A DNA stretch of 7,783 bases from Patescibacteria group bacterium (GTDB taxonomy: Bacteria > Patescibacteriota > Patescibacteriia > 2-12-FULL-60-25), in the NCBI GenBank assembly GCA_023229665.1, contig JALNYW010000012.1, forward strand, positions 1-7,783, written 5' to 3'. Below the pieces are notes generated by a model. That model was not told where the DNA came from and did no database searches. It saw only the letters and a list, made by a program, of their open reading frames with translations. This document shows, piece after piece, positions 1 to 6,878 of this stretch. Within the stretch, counting starts at the first letter, position 1, and each line of letters starts with the position of its first letter. The translations under genes and the position numbers were made by a program.

Positions 1-3000
1 GCGACTGTGCCCAGTGGCTTGGTTGTCAGAGCTCGGAATCGGTTTTTGATCCGGCCACCAGCCGTTACCGTGAAATTTGTACCAACGTTGCGTTGTGTGA
101 CAAATCAACAGATCGCCCGGGTGAAATTTTCTGCGCCAACTATGTCGATCGCGCCGCAACTTCCACGGAAGCCGTCATGCAACGCGGCAAATTCTTTGAC
201 ATCAACGCCTATTCCGATCGTCCGGTCGGATTGGGTGAGAAGGATTATTCCGGTTACGCCGTACCAAACGCCTTCCAGATTCCGGAGTACGTGACGGCAC
301 GTGTTGGCTCAGAGGGCGCCAACAATGTCGACGCTAACGAATTCCGCTTTGCACTCGACTATCGTCTCGCGGCCGCCGTTCCGTTCCCGCTTGAGCGCCT
401 CGGAACGTTCTACCGCCTGCGCACCGTCTTTGGACCAAACGACGCCCGTCCGATGACCGGAACGCCGGTTCAATTGGCCAACCCGGATCTCCGATTGTGT
501 CAGCACGTTGGAACCGGAATTATCGGCTACTACATCGGAAATGATTTGCCAGCCTCTGGTTTGACGACCAAGTCAGCGGTCTATTGCTACCTCCCGGTAA
601 AAGCCGGCGGCGATAACTACAACTTCCAGAATGTCTCGACGCGCTTCTCGCTTGAAGACCCGCGCACCGATGCAACGCTCACCAATGCATTCCCGCCAGC
701 CGAGTGTCGCGTGAACCCGGAAGCCGATTCTCCGTTCCCAAATTCCTACGTGACGGAATGGGATCTCACCAAGAATCCGCCAAAGGTCACGAGCAAAGTC
801 GGCGGGTTCACCAATGCCAACACCTGTGAATTTGGTGAAGACTGTGTCTGTAACTACAAGCGCGCCGATTACGGCTCCACCGCGTTCAGCAAGTTCTTTG
901 ATCCGCTTTCGCAAAACGTTCCGCCAGGCATCTGTCAGGGTGGTCCGCGTGATGGCCAATCTTGTTTGCCGGCCACGATCTTCCAGATCCAGACGCAAGG
1001 CAACCGCGGTGTTGGCACATCCGGTGACGCCACGGAGCTTGTCCAAGGCGTGGAAGGCTCAAATGCGTCACAGACCTGCGGACCTCCGGAAGGCGGCGGC
1101 CGCTGTATCGCATTCAGCAAGCTGGAAATAATCCGTGGTGTCTTTGGCCAGTGTTTGGAGCGCGATGAAACCCGCGTTCTTGGTGAAGACCAGGCTAACA
1201 AGCCATGTCTGACCTGGAACCCGACTCCGATTCTCTTTGGCGACAAAGACTCGTTCCACTACCAGCCGACATCCGGTTACTTGCCTCCGCAGAACTCGGG
1301 TCAATATTACTGTGTCTCGCCGGTCAAAAAACCGACCAAGGCGCGCTTGATTTGGAATTCATTCTCGCAATTCAACGGCCCGCAGAACGGAACGGGGGAT
1401 GGTAACCGAGAAGTGAAACCGGCCAACATGTATTATGCTGGCGATGACGATTGGGATGAGACAATCTTCGGTACACGCCGCAATCTCTTGCGATTCTTTG
1501 CCGGTTGGTCAACGCAGATCGACTTCCATGATGACTGGGTCTCGGCAGACAACAACGGCATTCTTGGTGAAGATCAGAACTGGTTCTCGTCCTTCTACGG
1601 TGCCAAGCCGCAATCGTATTACACGGGTACAACCGACTGTGAATTGGCCGACGATGACCAGGATGACGATGGATCGTTTGACGAAATTTCCGGTGGAGCA
1701 AATGAAAATGACCGTTACGGCATCCGTCTTGTCGACGCCGGTGCTGGTTACGGCGAATACTTCTTGCGTACCAACGACGACAACTTGGCGGCTCAACTGC
1801 AGCTCCTCGGTGCCCCTGCGCATGATGCGGAGGGAGGGGAATATGTGTCGGATTCCGCCCCGACTCGTGATGCGCGAGCAGCATTCTTTGAATCCGGTTT
1901 GAGCGATAACACGATCTCGTACTTCAAGATCGATCCGATCAAGGGTCCTCATGGCCGTATCGCCTGTGGATATCAGGCCGCCTGGGTCGACAACTTGGGT
2001 AGCGTGAACTACGACGACGCCGGTTCCAATCGCCAGAAAGATACCGAGTGGCGTGAGAAATTCTACGAGAATTACAACCCATACCTGACGCGTGGCAATG
2101 AAGGTATTTACTCCTCACGAGGCGGACGTCCATTCCAGGTCTCCTGTGTTGGAAATACGGATCCAAATGCCAAGTGTTACGTGAAGTATTGGGAACTCGA
2201 CTATCGCTCGGCTAACCAAAAGAAATTCGTCGGTTTACAGCGTGCCGGTCAAGACGGAACGCCGACCGATGTCATTGTCCGCAGCCTGCTCGATATCCGG
2301 CGCGATCCGATCCAGAGCGTGTGTGAAAACAGCAAGCCATACTTTGCCGTACGCGCCGTGTTTGAATCACGTGCAGCAAACACCACAGCGACCGGTGCCG
2401 ATCTGACGGAAGACAATGTGAACGGCCCATGGCGCTTTGTCGGCTTCTGGGTTTCTGCATGTGGCGGCGACACGGGCGGCGACCAGCGCTACGTCTACAT
2501 GCACATGGAAGTTGGCACCGCGAGCGTATGTAAGGAATTGGCGGAAGTCCGCAGCAAGAATTCCGGCCAGGATGCCGCGTTCACGGATCGTGTCTGGCGC
2601 CGTGGTGATTTCCGCGAGCCAGGAACCGGTCTCCAGTACTCGGATAGTGGCTCGCCATTCTCAAGTGCGATCAACACCGGTCCCGCAGGCAAGGATCCAT
2701 TGTTCCAGAGTGGATCGGAGATCGCAGGCTTCTCGCCGCTCAATCCGCCGACCTTCCTCGCGCCTCCGTCGCAAACCTATTTCCGTCCAAACACCGTTCC
2801 GCAGGACAAGTGGGCCTATCTCTCCAACTTGTTTGCGCGTATCTATCGCGTATATCGCTTCCAGTTCTTGCCGGTAACCAAGGCGGATCAGGCTTGTACA
2901 GACGGACCGTTCAAAGGAACGCGATGCAGTAACGCCTTTGTCTGTTCCGGCAACATGAGTCAGCGATGCACTACATTGGGAGATGCCTGTTCCGGCGGAG

Positions 3001-5168
3001 CTGGAACGTGTATTTCCGCGGCACCAGCTTGTGCCGTCGACGGTGCTTGTGCCCTGCCGCTCACGGAAGATGAAAATATCGCTCAGAAAGTCTGTCGCTC
3101 CGGAATCAGCCGTCTGCTTTCCTGTGCGGAGAGCGTCGATGTATGTAAGGCCCCTTCCTTTGCCAAGGAAGATGGAACCATTAAGTCGCTGTTGAACGCC
3201 TGTGCTCCAGAGGGTTGGACAGAGGTTTCCCCGGGTTTCTGGAACAGAACGGTGGGCCCGTTGCCGCAACCGGTCTCGACCGAGTTAGCGGGCCGTTCTC
3301 CGCATTTTGCTTTCAAGTGTCAAACAAATATCGGCCCCAACGTCGCTTCCAACTGTGCGGCTCCGGAAGCAGCGAGCTTTGACTGTCCGGTAAAGATTGA
3401 AGGAAGAACATGTAGTCTGGGAGCTACCGGTGACAAGAAGTGTGATCTCGGTACGCAAGGCGTTGGTACGGCTGCGGGACAAATCGACCTCGCGGAAGCC
3501 GGCATGACGACCGATGAATTCCGCAACACATGTGGAGCGGATACGGATTGTAACTTTGCTTCGATCCCGCTCTCCTCAATCTGCGCGGCTCCGGATTCAG
3601 GCTGGCTTGGCCGCTGCGTGGGTGGTTTGCGCGACACGCAGATCTGTTTCTACCGGGCAAGTCCGGATGGTCGTGTTGAAATGCCTCGCTCCGGAACCTA
3701 TGGATCTTGTGAGGTGAATTTGGATGTAGACGATGAGACGGATGCGCGCAACTCCTGCGCACCCGTTTCCGGTTCCTCGCCGGACTTTACGCCGATCGCC
3801 ACTTGTCGCGTTCCTGGCAGTGATGACATCGGCCCGAACCGCTCGGATGATCCGGATACCGACAACAATATCTGTACGCATTCCGGCGGATACCAACCGC
3901 GTATCGATATTTGTCCCAACCCGGCCGATGAATTCTGCGGATTGATCGCGTACCGCATCACCGATCGCACCAACGATGGATCACTTGATCCGGGTGGCCC
4001 ACATCCGCTGCCAACCGACCACACGCTCGGCATGTACACGCCAACCTTCCTTGGTTTCTCCGGTGCCGGCGTTGGCGCATCCACCTTCCGCTATATGGCG
4101 TACTACACGCCTCGGCCGCCGCGCTTGGCAGCTCCGGATACACGCAACTGTCCGGTTCCTGGCCAATGTCCGATCACGCGCTCGGATGCCTTCTCCTTCA
4201 ACGGTCAGACGGACGGTGTCGTGAACGTAGGCGGTGGTTCACACAAATCGACCATGCGTTTCTACGCCTGGGCTGCACATAACCAGATGCCACTCCGCCA
4301 AGTCGTGATCGATTGGGGTGACGGCTTCAATCAACGTGTCGATGACACGCGCATGAAAAACCGCAAACCGTTCTGTGGCGTGCAGCGCGAATGTTCCAAC
4401 ACGCCAGGTCTCACCTGTCAGACTGATTCTGATTGTCCGGCTGGTGCAGGACGCTGTGTCGCCGTTGGAACATGTGCGCAGAATCCAAACCTGACCTGTT
4501 CCCAGGATGCCGACTGTACCGTCGGCGGTGTCACGGACACTTGCAATGTCCGCACGATGTTCGGCAACAGCACGGAAGCCTGTCAGGCCGACTACTTTGA
4601 CTTCGCCCACTTATACTCGTGTGGCGCACAACAAACAGCCGATCCCGCAGAAGGCGGCTTGCAGCGCTGTACCAACCAACCGCGCTGCTCACGCGACACA
4701 AATCGCACCTGTACAACCCCGGGCTCAACCACGGAATGTGCTCCTGGCGATGTTTGTCTTGAAGGATTGGCTCCCGTTGGCGGATGTTTCGACACCGAGC
4801 TCCGCTCCTGCCGCTTCAGCCCACGCGTCATGATCCAAGACAACTTTGGCTGGTGTACCGGCGAATGCCGCGCATCAGTTACGGGAGGTCAGCCGGATGA
4901 TTCTTCATCTGTGGCTGTCCGTCATCCAAACGGTGGATGTTGGACAGGAGCTACTCTAGGCAGGGATCAAAATATTCGAACTAATACAAATTCCGCGGGG
5001 AGCAACCTTGTTACAAGTAACCTTGTAATCTCAATAAGTGAATGCAAAGAAGATGCCGTAAACTCCATACCGACAGGCGTAGTACCTGCCGGTAGCCGTA
5101 CAGCAAGACCTTGGATCGTTTACCCAGGATCATTACAGCTTCGTGAAAGTGGCGAATTAGTTCGCTAG
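1..5168 (+). CDS. Giant Cys-rich, probably secreted modular protein (5' partial)
   Basis: The frame is open from base 3 to a TAG at 5166-5168, giving 1721 visible residues (numbered here from base 3). The true start lies left of the window; the TTG at 93 is only an internal codon. I do not recognise a named family. Visible parts: residues 1-960 are rich in Tyr, Asn, Asp and Gly with scattered Cys; residues 552-560 fit the Ca2+-loop pattern DxDxDGxxD; residues 965-1360 are dense in Cys; residues about 1397-1617 look like a PKD domain (WGDG at 1438-1441, HLY at 1536, then a strand ending in DNFG near 1615) interrupted by Cys modules. No enzyme motif or C-terminal membrane anchor is seen. Repeated Cys loops and PKD-like folds are typical of extracellular surface or adhesive proteins, so an envelope or secreted role is inferred. 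The hairpin at 5182-5222 would end the transcript. The last ~70 codons use rarer codons (CTA, AGG, AGA, ATA, TTA) than the rest. Confidence 0.9.
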   Translation, partial: DCAQWLGCQSSESVFDPATSRYREICTNVALCDKSTDRPGEIFCANYVDRAATSTEAVMQRGKFFDINAYSDRPVGLGEKDYSGYAVPNAFQIPEYVTARVGSEGANNVDANEFRFALDYRLAAAVPFPLERLGTFYRLRTVFGPNDARPMTGTPVQLANPDLRLCQHVGTGIIGYYIGNDLPASGLTTKSAVYCYLPVKAGGDNYNFQNVSTRFSLEDPRTDATLTNAFPPAECRVNPEADSPFPNSYVTEWDLTKNPPKVTSKVGGFTNANTCEFGEDCVCNYKRADYGSTAFSKFFDPLSQNVPPGICQGGPRDGQSCLPATIFQIQTQGNRGVGTSGDATELVQGVEGSNASQTCGPPEGGGRCIAFSKLEIIRGVFGQCLERDETRVLGEDQANKPCLTWNPTPILFGDKDSFHYQPTSGYLPPQNSGQYYCVSPVKKPTKARLIWNSFSQFNGPQNGTGDGNREVKPANMYYAGDDDWDETIFGTRRNLLRFFAGWSTQIDFHDDWVSADNNGILGEDQNWFSSFYGAKPQSYYTGTTDCELADDDQDDDGSFDEISGGANENDRYGIRLVDAGAGYGEYFLRTNDDNLAAQLQLLGAPAHDAEGGEYVSDSAPTRDARAAFFESGLSDNTISYFKIDPIKGPHGRIACGYQAAWVDNLGSVNYDDAGSNRQKDTEWREKFYENYNPYLTRGNEGIYSSRGGRPFQVSCVGNTDPNAKCYVKYWELDYRSANQKKFVGLQRAGQDGTPTDVIVRSLLDIRRDPIQSVCENSKPYFAVRAVFESRAANTTATGADLTEDNVNGPWRFVGFWVSACGGDTGGDQRYVYMHMEVGTASVCKELAEVRSKNSGQDAAFTDRVWRRGDFREPGTGLQYSDSGSPFSSAINTGPAGKDPLFQSGSEIAGFSPLNPPTFLAPPSQTYFRPNTVPQDKWAYLSNLFARIYRVYRFQFLPVTKADQACTDGPFKGTRCSNAFVCSGNMSQRCTTLGDACSGGAGTCISAAPACAVDGACALPLTEDENIAQKVCRSGISRLLSCAESVDVCKAPSFAKEDGTIKSLLNACAPEGWTEVSPGFWNRTVGPLPQPVSTELAGRSPHFAFKCQTNIGPNVASNCAAPEAASFDCPVKIEGRTCSLGATGDKKCDLGTQGVGTAAGQIDLAEAGMTTDEFRNTCGADTDCNFASIPLSSICAAPDSGWLGRCVGGLRDTQICFYRASPDGRVEMPRSGTYGSCEVNLDVDDETDARNSCAPVSGSSPDFTPIATCRVPGSDDIGPNRSDDPDTDNNICTHSGGYQPRIDICPNPADEFCGLIAYRITDRTNDGSLDPGGPHPLPTDHTLGMYTPTFLGFSGAGVGASTFRYMAYYTPRPPRLAAPDTRNCPVPGQCPITRSDAFSFNGQTDGVVNVGGGSHKSTMRFYAWAAHNQMPLRQVVIDWGDGFNQRVDDTRMKNRKPFCGVQRECSNTPGLTCQTDSDCPAGAGRCVAVGTCAQNPNLTCSQDADCTVGGVTDTCNVRTMFGNSTEACQADYFDFAHLYSCGAQQTADPAEGGLQRCTNQPRCSRDTNRTCTTPGSTTECAPGDVCLEGLAPVGGCFDTELRSCRFSPRVMIQDNFGWCTGECRASVTGGQPDDSSSVAVRHPNGGCWTGATLGRDQNIRTNTNSAGSNLVTSNLVISISECKEDAVNSIPTGVVPAGSRTARPWIVYPGSLQLRESGELVR
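933..3647 (+). repeat. Three copies of an 11-residue Cys loop (C-x2-G-x6-C)
   Basis: Three dispersed copies of identical length occur in the giant protein: bases 933-965 (CQGGPRDGQSC), 2895-2927 (CTDGPFKGTRC) and 3615-3647 (CVGGLRDTQIC). Shared positions are both Cys, Gly at 4, Pro/Leu at 5, Arg/Phe at 6 and Asp/Lys at 7. The fixed spacing suggests a small disulfide loop reused along the protein. The coordinates span the first to the last copy; the intervening sequence is not part of the repeat. Confidence 0.55.
1656..1682 (+). other. Ca2+-binding-loop-like motif DxDxDGxxD
   Basis: The codons read Asp-Gln-Asp-Asp-Asp-Gly-Ser-Phe-Asp (residues 552-560 of the visible fragment), preceded by two more Asp. 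This fits the acidic loop used by thrombospondin type 3 repeats, dockerins and EF-hands. There is only one copy and no paired helix or second loop nearby, so calcium binding is a suggestion. It would suit an extracellular protein. Confidence 0.4.
2943..4757 (+). repeat. Four Cys-rich modules C-x7-C-x(5-8)-C-x(5-8)-C
   Basis: Four four-cysteine modules of 22-24 residues occur at bases 2943-3011, 4392-4457, 4473-4544 and 4686-4757. All have exactly seven residues between the first two Cys. The second and third copies by position contain a (D)-[SA]-D-C step. Modules of this look are frequent in long secreted proteins of Myxococcota and some CPR bacteria, where they are presumed disulfide-bonded. 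The last three lie inside the interrupted PKD-like domain. The coordinates span first to last copy, with unrelated sequence between. Confidence 0.6.
4191..4856 (+). other. PKD-like domain split by Cys-rich insertions
   Basis: The segment starts with a strand ending in VVIDWGDG (WGDG codons 4314-4325), the hallmark first half of a PKD/Ig-like fold. The expected H-x-Y element appears only about 95 residues later as AHLYSC (His codon 4608-4610). The final strand, RVMIQDNFGWC, ends near 4856. PKD domains normally span about 80-90 residues in all; here the whole covers about 220. The excess is mainly the three four-Cys modules. I infer that the modules are inserted in loops of one PKD-like fold; a coincidental match to the short motifs remains possible. 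Confidence 0.5.
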
Positions 5169-5181
5169 AAAATCAAAGAAA

Positions 5182-5222
5182 CTGAGAAGCCCCCGAGTCA
5201 GGCAAGACTCGGGGGCTTTCAG
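5182..5222 (+). terminator. GC-rich hairpin terminator after the giant gene
   Basis: Arms AAGCCCCCGAGTC (5187-5199) and GACTCGGGGGCTT (5206-5218) pair perfectly over 13 bp around the loop AGGCAA. CTGA (5182-5185) and TCAG (5219-5222) add four more pairs past a single bulged G. It lies 13 bases after the TAG. The + strand tail has only TTT before C, and the minus-strand tail is also short of U, so the tract is weaker than in a classic terminator. It may serve both the giant gene and the converging lipoprotein gene. The GCCCCCG core recurs in the hairpin at 6066-6095. Confidence 0.75.
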
Positions 5223-5230
5223 GTAGGGGG

Positions 5231-5238
5231 AGGAGCGT
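5231..5238. repeat. Direct repeat AGGAGCGT, left copy
   Basis: This 8-mer reappears at 5891-5898, so the two copies closely bracket the lipoprotein gene (5 bases after its stop and 18 bases before its start on the + map). No terminal inverted repeats or transposase accompany them. It may be a target duplication, recombination microhomology or chance. Confidence 0.35.
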
Positions 5239-5242
5239 GAGC

Positions 5243-5872
5243 TCACTCACCGATGTAGATCGCGGAGCTGGTGACCGGGGTTGCAGACCCGGGCATCCAG
5301 CACTCGGTCGTCGCCATGTCGCATCCCGCGCCGCCACCGGCGGCGTTGAACGTGACTCGGCAATGCGAGTAGTTGCTGACCGGATTGAACCAGTTGAGCC
5401 AGCAGCGGCCTTCCGGCCCGCAGGTGAAGTTCATGCTGGTCTCTGCCGGCATGTACATGCCCGTGTTCGCGCGAGCGAACCGCAGGAACGAGTACAGGAT
5501 GCCACCGTCTTCGATGGTTCCCTCACGTTCCGGCGTGGAGCATGTGTCGCACACCCACAGGTCGTTGTTGATGAACGACGCGCAGATGAAGCCGTCGCGG
5601 TTGTAGGCCATGCCTTCCGGCAGGTTGCACTCGGTGCCGACGTACTCGACGTCGTCACACGTGCTCGGGATCACTCCCGAATCGGTGCCACCGTCCCCGG
5701 GGGGAACGTAGGCATCGGTGCCAGCGTCGACGGGATCGCTCCCGCCATCGTCCGGCGTACCGGAGTCGGGCGGGGGAGTCCCCGTGTCGTGACCGGGCTG
5801 GGGGCCCGGGCAACCTGTGAGTGCCGCCACGAAGGCGGCCGCGAGAAAGAGTCGCAGCGTCGGCTTCTCCAT
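5243..5872 (-). CDS. Cys-rich lipoprotein with Pro/Asp/Gly linker, myxobacterial style
   Basis: 209 residues; ATG at 5872-5870, TGA at 5245-5243. A GGAGGT Shine-Dalgarno five bases upstream fixes the start. Residues 1-20 form a lipoprotein signal (charged start, LRLFLAAAFVAAL core, lipobox LTGC) with Cys21 as the lipidated residue. Residues 22 to about 68 are a low-complexity linker rich in Pro, Asp, Gly and Thr with no Lys or Arg. The C-terminal ~140 residues form a compact domain with ten Cys and several Trp, probably disulfide-bonded outside the cell; I recognise no named domain. Lipoproteins with such D/G/T/P linkers are common in Myxococcota. Codons end almost always in G or C, unlike the giant gene, and AT-rich DNA lies just upstream, so acquisition from a high-GC donor is likely. 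It converges on the giant gene. Function is unknown; membrane attachment at the cell surface is inferred from the lipobox. Confidence 0.88.
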   Translation of the reverse strand: MEKPTLRLFLAAAFVAALTGCPGPQPGHDTGTPPPDSGTPDDGGSDPVDAGTDAYVPPGDGGTDSGVIPSTCDDVEYVGTECNLPEGMAYNRDGFICASFINNDLWVCDTCSTPEREGTIEDGGILYSFLRFARANTGMYMPAETSMNFTCGPEGRCWLNWFNPVSNYSHCRVTFNAAGGGAGCDMATTECWMPGSATPVTSSAIYIGE

Positions 5873-5877
5873 GTCGG

Positions 5878-5883
5878 ACCTCC
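5878..5883 (-). promoter_or_regulatory. Shine-Dalgarno GGAGGT of the lipoprotein gene
   Basis: On the minus strand GGAGGT lies five bases before the ATG at 5872. An ATG starting at 5885 overlaps this site but is out of frame, so 5872 is the better start. Confidence 0.75.
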
Positions 5884-5888
5884 ATGAG

Positions 5889-5943
5889 AAAGGAGCGTAG
5901 GATTCCTTTGGGAACCATTCCCTCTGGACCTACACAAATCCTA
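5889..5943 (-). ncRNA. Possible structured leader with two competing hairpins
   Basis: In minus-strand RNA, TAGGATT (5943-5937) can pair with AATCCTA (5904-5898), enclosing an inner hairpin GGGAA-TGG-TTCCC (5922-5910). Alternatively AAAGGA (5909-5904) can pair with TCCTTT (5894-5889), next to the Shine-Dalgarno at 5883-5878. The two outer stems share base 5904 and their loops clash, so they are largely exclusive. That arrangement could control lipoprotein translation, but no known riboswitch class is recognised and short stems arise by chance. Confidence 0.35.
5891..5898. repeat. Direct repeat AGGAGCGT, right copy
   Basis: Second copy of the 8-mer at 5231-5238, in the leader of the lipoprotein gene. 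The GC-rich island ends close to this point and AT-rich DNA begins within about 60 bases. Confidence 0.35.
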
Positions 5944-5957
5944 TCACACGTGCCCGT

Positions 5958-5986
5958 AGCTAACCACATTTTTAATAAAATGTCAA
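5958..5986 (-). promoter_or_regulatory. Candidate promoter of the lipoprotein gene
   Basis: A perfect -35 box TTGACA (5986-5981 on the minus strand) is followed by an AT-rich 17-base spacer and a poor -10, TTAGCT (5963-5958). A start near 5951 would place the folded leader at the beginning of the RNA. A second, weaker minus-strand pair lies upstream: TTGACC (6024-6019), 15 bases, TATTCT (6003-5998). Confidence 0.35.
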
Positions 5987-6024
5987 GAGTGGTTGACAGA
6001 ATAGTCGACTGTATAAATGGTCAA
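5981..6024. promoter_or_regulatory. Cluster of inverted TTGAC half-sites, possible operator
   Basis: TGTCAA and TTGACA form a perfect inverted repeat (5981-5986 and 5993-5998) with a six-base centre. A third half-site GGTCAA follows at 6019-6024, with a GTCGAC palindrome at 6004-6009 between. The minus-strand copy doubles as the -35 of the candidate lipoprotein promoter. The plus-strand TTGACA has a TATAAA (6012-6017) only 13 bases on, too close for a normal sigma-70 promoter. A repressor site overlapping the promoter is one reading. Confidence 0.35.
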
Positions 6025-6055
6025 AAAAAGCCTTATATTCGCTTAAATTATTAGT

Positions 6056-6099
6056 AAAAACACTTCGCCCCCGTACCAAGCTTGGTACGGGGGCGTGTG
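6056..6099 (-). terminator. Intrinsic terminator with perfect 30-bp palindrome
   Basis: CGCCCCCGTACCAAG (6066-6080) and CTTGGTACGGGGGCG (6081-6095) are exact inverted repeats with no spacer. Read on the minus strand, the hairpin is followed by GTGTTTTT (T-run at 6060-6056), and an outer CAC/GTG pair adds to the stem. It lies about 25 bases after the stop of the gene at 6120-6878, so it ends that transcript. The + strand lacks a U-tract here. Confidence 0.85.
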
Positions 6100-6119
6100 A
6101 GAAAGATAAGGTGGACCGT

Positions 6120-6878
6120 TCAGCCGAGCGCGAGCTCGTGCTCCGGATCGGTGAGCGAGAGCACGACCTTGGTCGTGACCTTGCTCTCGCCGAACTTGCG
6201 CATCGTCGCGATCAGGTCCGCCGCGAGCTTCACGTAGTTGCCCGTGTAGCGCGGCTTGAACTGGGCGAAGAACTTCTCGAGCAGGAAGTCGCGCGCGCCC
6301 GGCTCGATCTCGGCGCCGGTCGCGAGCTTGGTCGCGACGTGCGGGAACACCTCGAGGAAGAAGCCGAGCCGGTGCTTGGGCGACTTGAGCATGCTCGGCG
6401 ACTCCGGCCAGCGGAACGTCGGCATGTGCATCATCTCGCGGAACGACTTGAGCCAGATGCCCTCGTTCAGGATGTCTCCGGGGTCGCGCTGGACCACGAA
6501 GATCGTGACCGGCGGCCGGATCATCGAGGCGTGCGACCAGTAGTCGACCGCACGCTGCTGCATCTCGAGCGAGACGTTCTCCGCATTGAGGTGCACGACG
6601 GGCCGGTGATGCGACTCGTCGAAGACGTACTCGACGAAGTCCGCGTCGCTCCGCATGAACACGGGCTCCGTGTCCTCGGCGACGAAGTGCGCGAGCAGCT
6701 TCATCGCGCTGTGCAGCTCGTGGCGGTCCTTCTCCGGGACGACGAGCACGCCGGGAGCGTGACCTCGACTCGTGAGACTCACCGCCATCGCGTTGAGGAA
6801 GTTCCGGGTGAACCGGTTCAATACGGGGAGCTGGATCTCGGGGATGGTACCGGAGCTCTGCTCGAGTTGTTGCTGCAT
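6120..6878 (-). CDS. GC-rich hypothetical protein, possibly a degenerate AAA+ fold
   Basis: 252 residues; ATG at 6878-6876, TGA at 6122-6120. I do not recognise the family. No signal peptide or membrane segment is visible, so it is probably cytoplasmic. The core alternates hydrophobic strands (GVLVVPEKD near residues 43-51; RPVVHLNAENV near 91-101; PPVTIFVVQRD near 121-131) with helices, like an alpha/beta nucleotide-binding fold, but there is no GxxxxGK[ST] Walker A. The order of a VTIFVVQRDPGDIL strand, a FR-containing helix, then IEPGARDFLLEKFF and a GN-x3-L-x3-I step loosely recalls the second half of NtrC-type AAA+ domains; this is a weak, unverified resemblance. Third codon positions are almost all G or C and GAG greatly outnumbers GAA, unlike the flanking giant gene and nusA. 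It is divergent from nusA and has its own terminator at 6056-6099. The other two long overlapping frames have Arg/His/Glu-heavy shadow composition. An acquired gene is the simplest reading. Confidence 0.8.
   Translation of the reverse strand: MQQQLEQSSGTIPEIQLPVLNRFTRNFLNAMAVSLTSRGHAPGVLVVPEKDRHELHSAMKLLAHFVAEDTEPVFMRSDADFVEYVFDESHHRPVVHLNAENVSLEMQQRAVDYWSHASMIRPPVTIFVVQRDPGDILNEGIWLKSFREMMHMPTFRWPESPSMLKSPKHRLGFFLEVFPHVATKLATGAEIEPGARDFLLEKFFAQFKPRYTGNYVKLAADLIATMRKFGESKVTTKVVLSLTDPEHELALG

Noticed and set aside
93..95. TTG as the start codon of the giant gene
   Set aside because: The frame is open without a stop back to base 3 and the upstream residues have the same Cys-rich character, so the start lies outside the window.
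5004..5028. Inverted repeat TTACAAG/CTTGTAA as a terminator or recombination site
   Set aside because: It is inside the coding frame, short, and explained by the repeated SNLV codons.
5237..5887. 216-residue plus-strand frame opposite the lipoprotein gene
   Set aside because: The minus frame has a clear signal peptide, lipobox and Shine-Dalgarno; this one is Arg/Val/Ala-rich shadow sequence.
5223..5898. Insertion sequence or transposon
   Set aside because: No transposase, integrase or terminal inverted repeats accompany the 8-bp direct repeats, so no mobile element is called.
5993..6017. Plus-strand promoter TTGACA/TATAAA
   Set aside because: The spacer is only 13 bases and no plus-strand gene follows before the antisense of the gene at 6120-6878.
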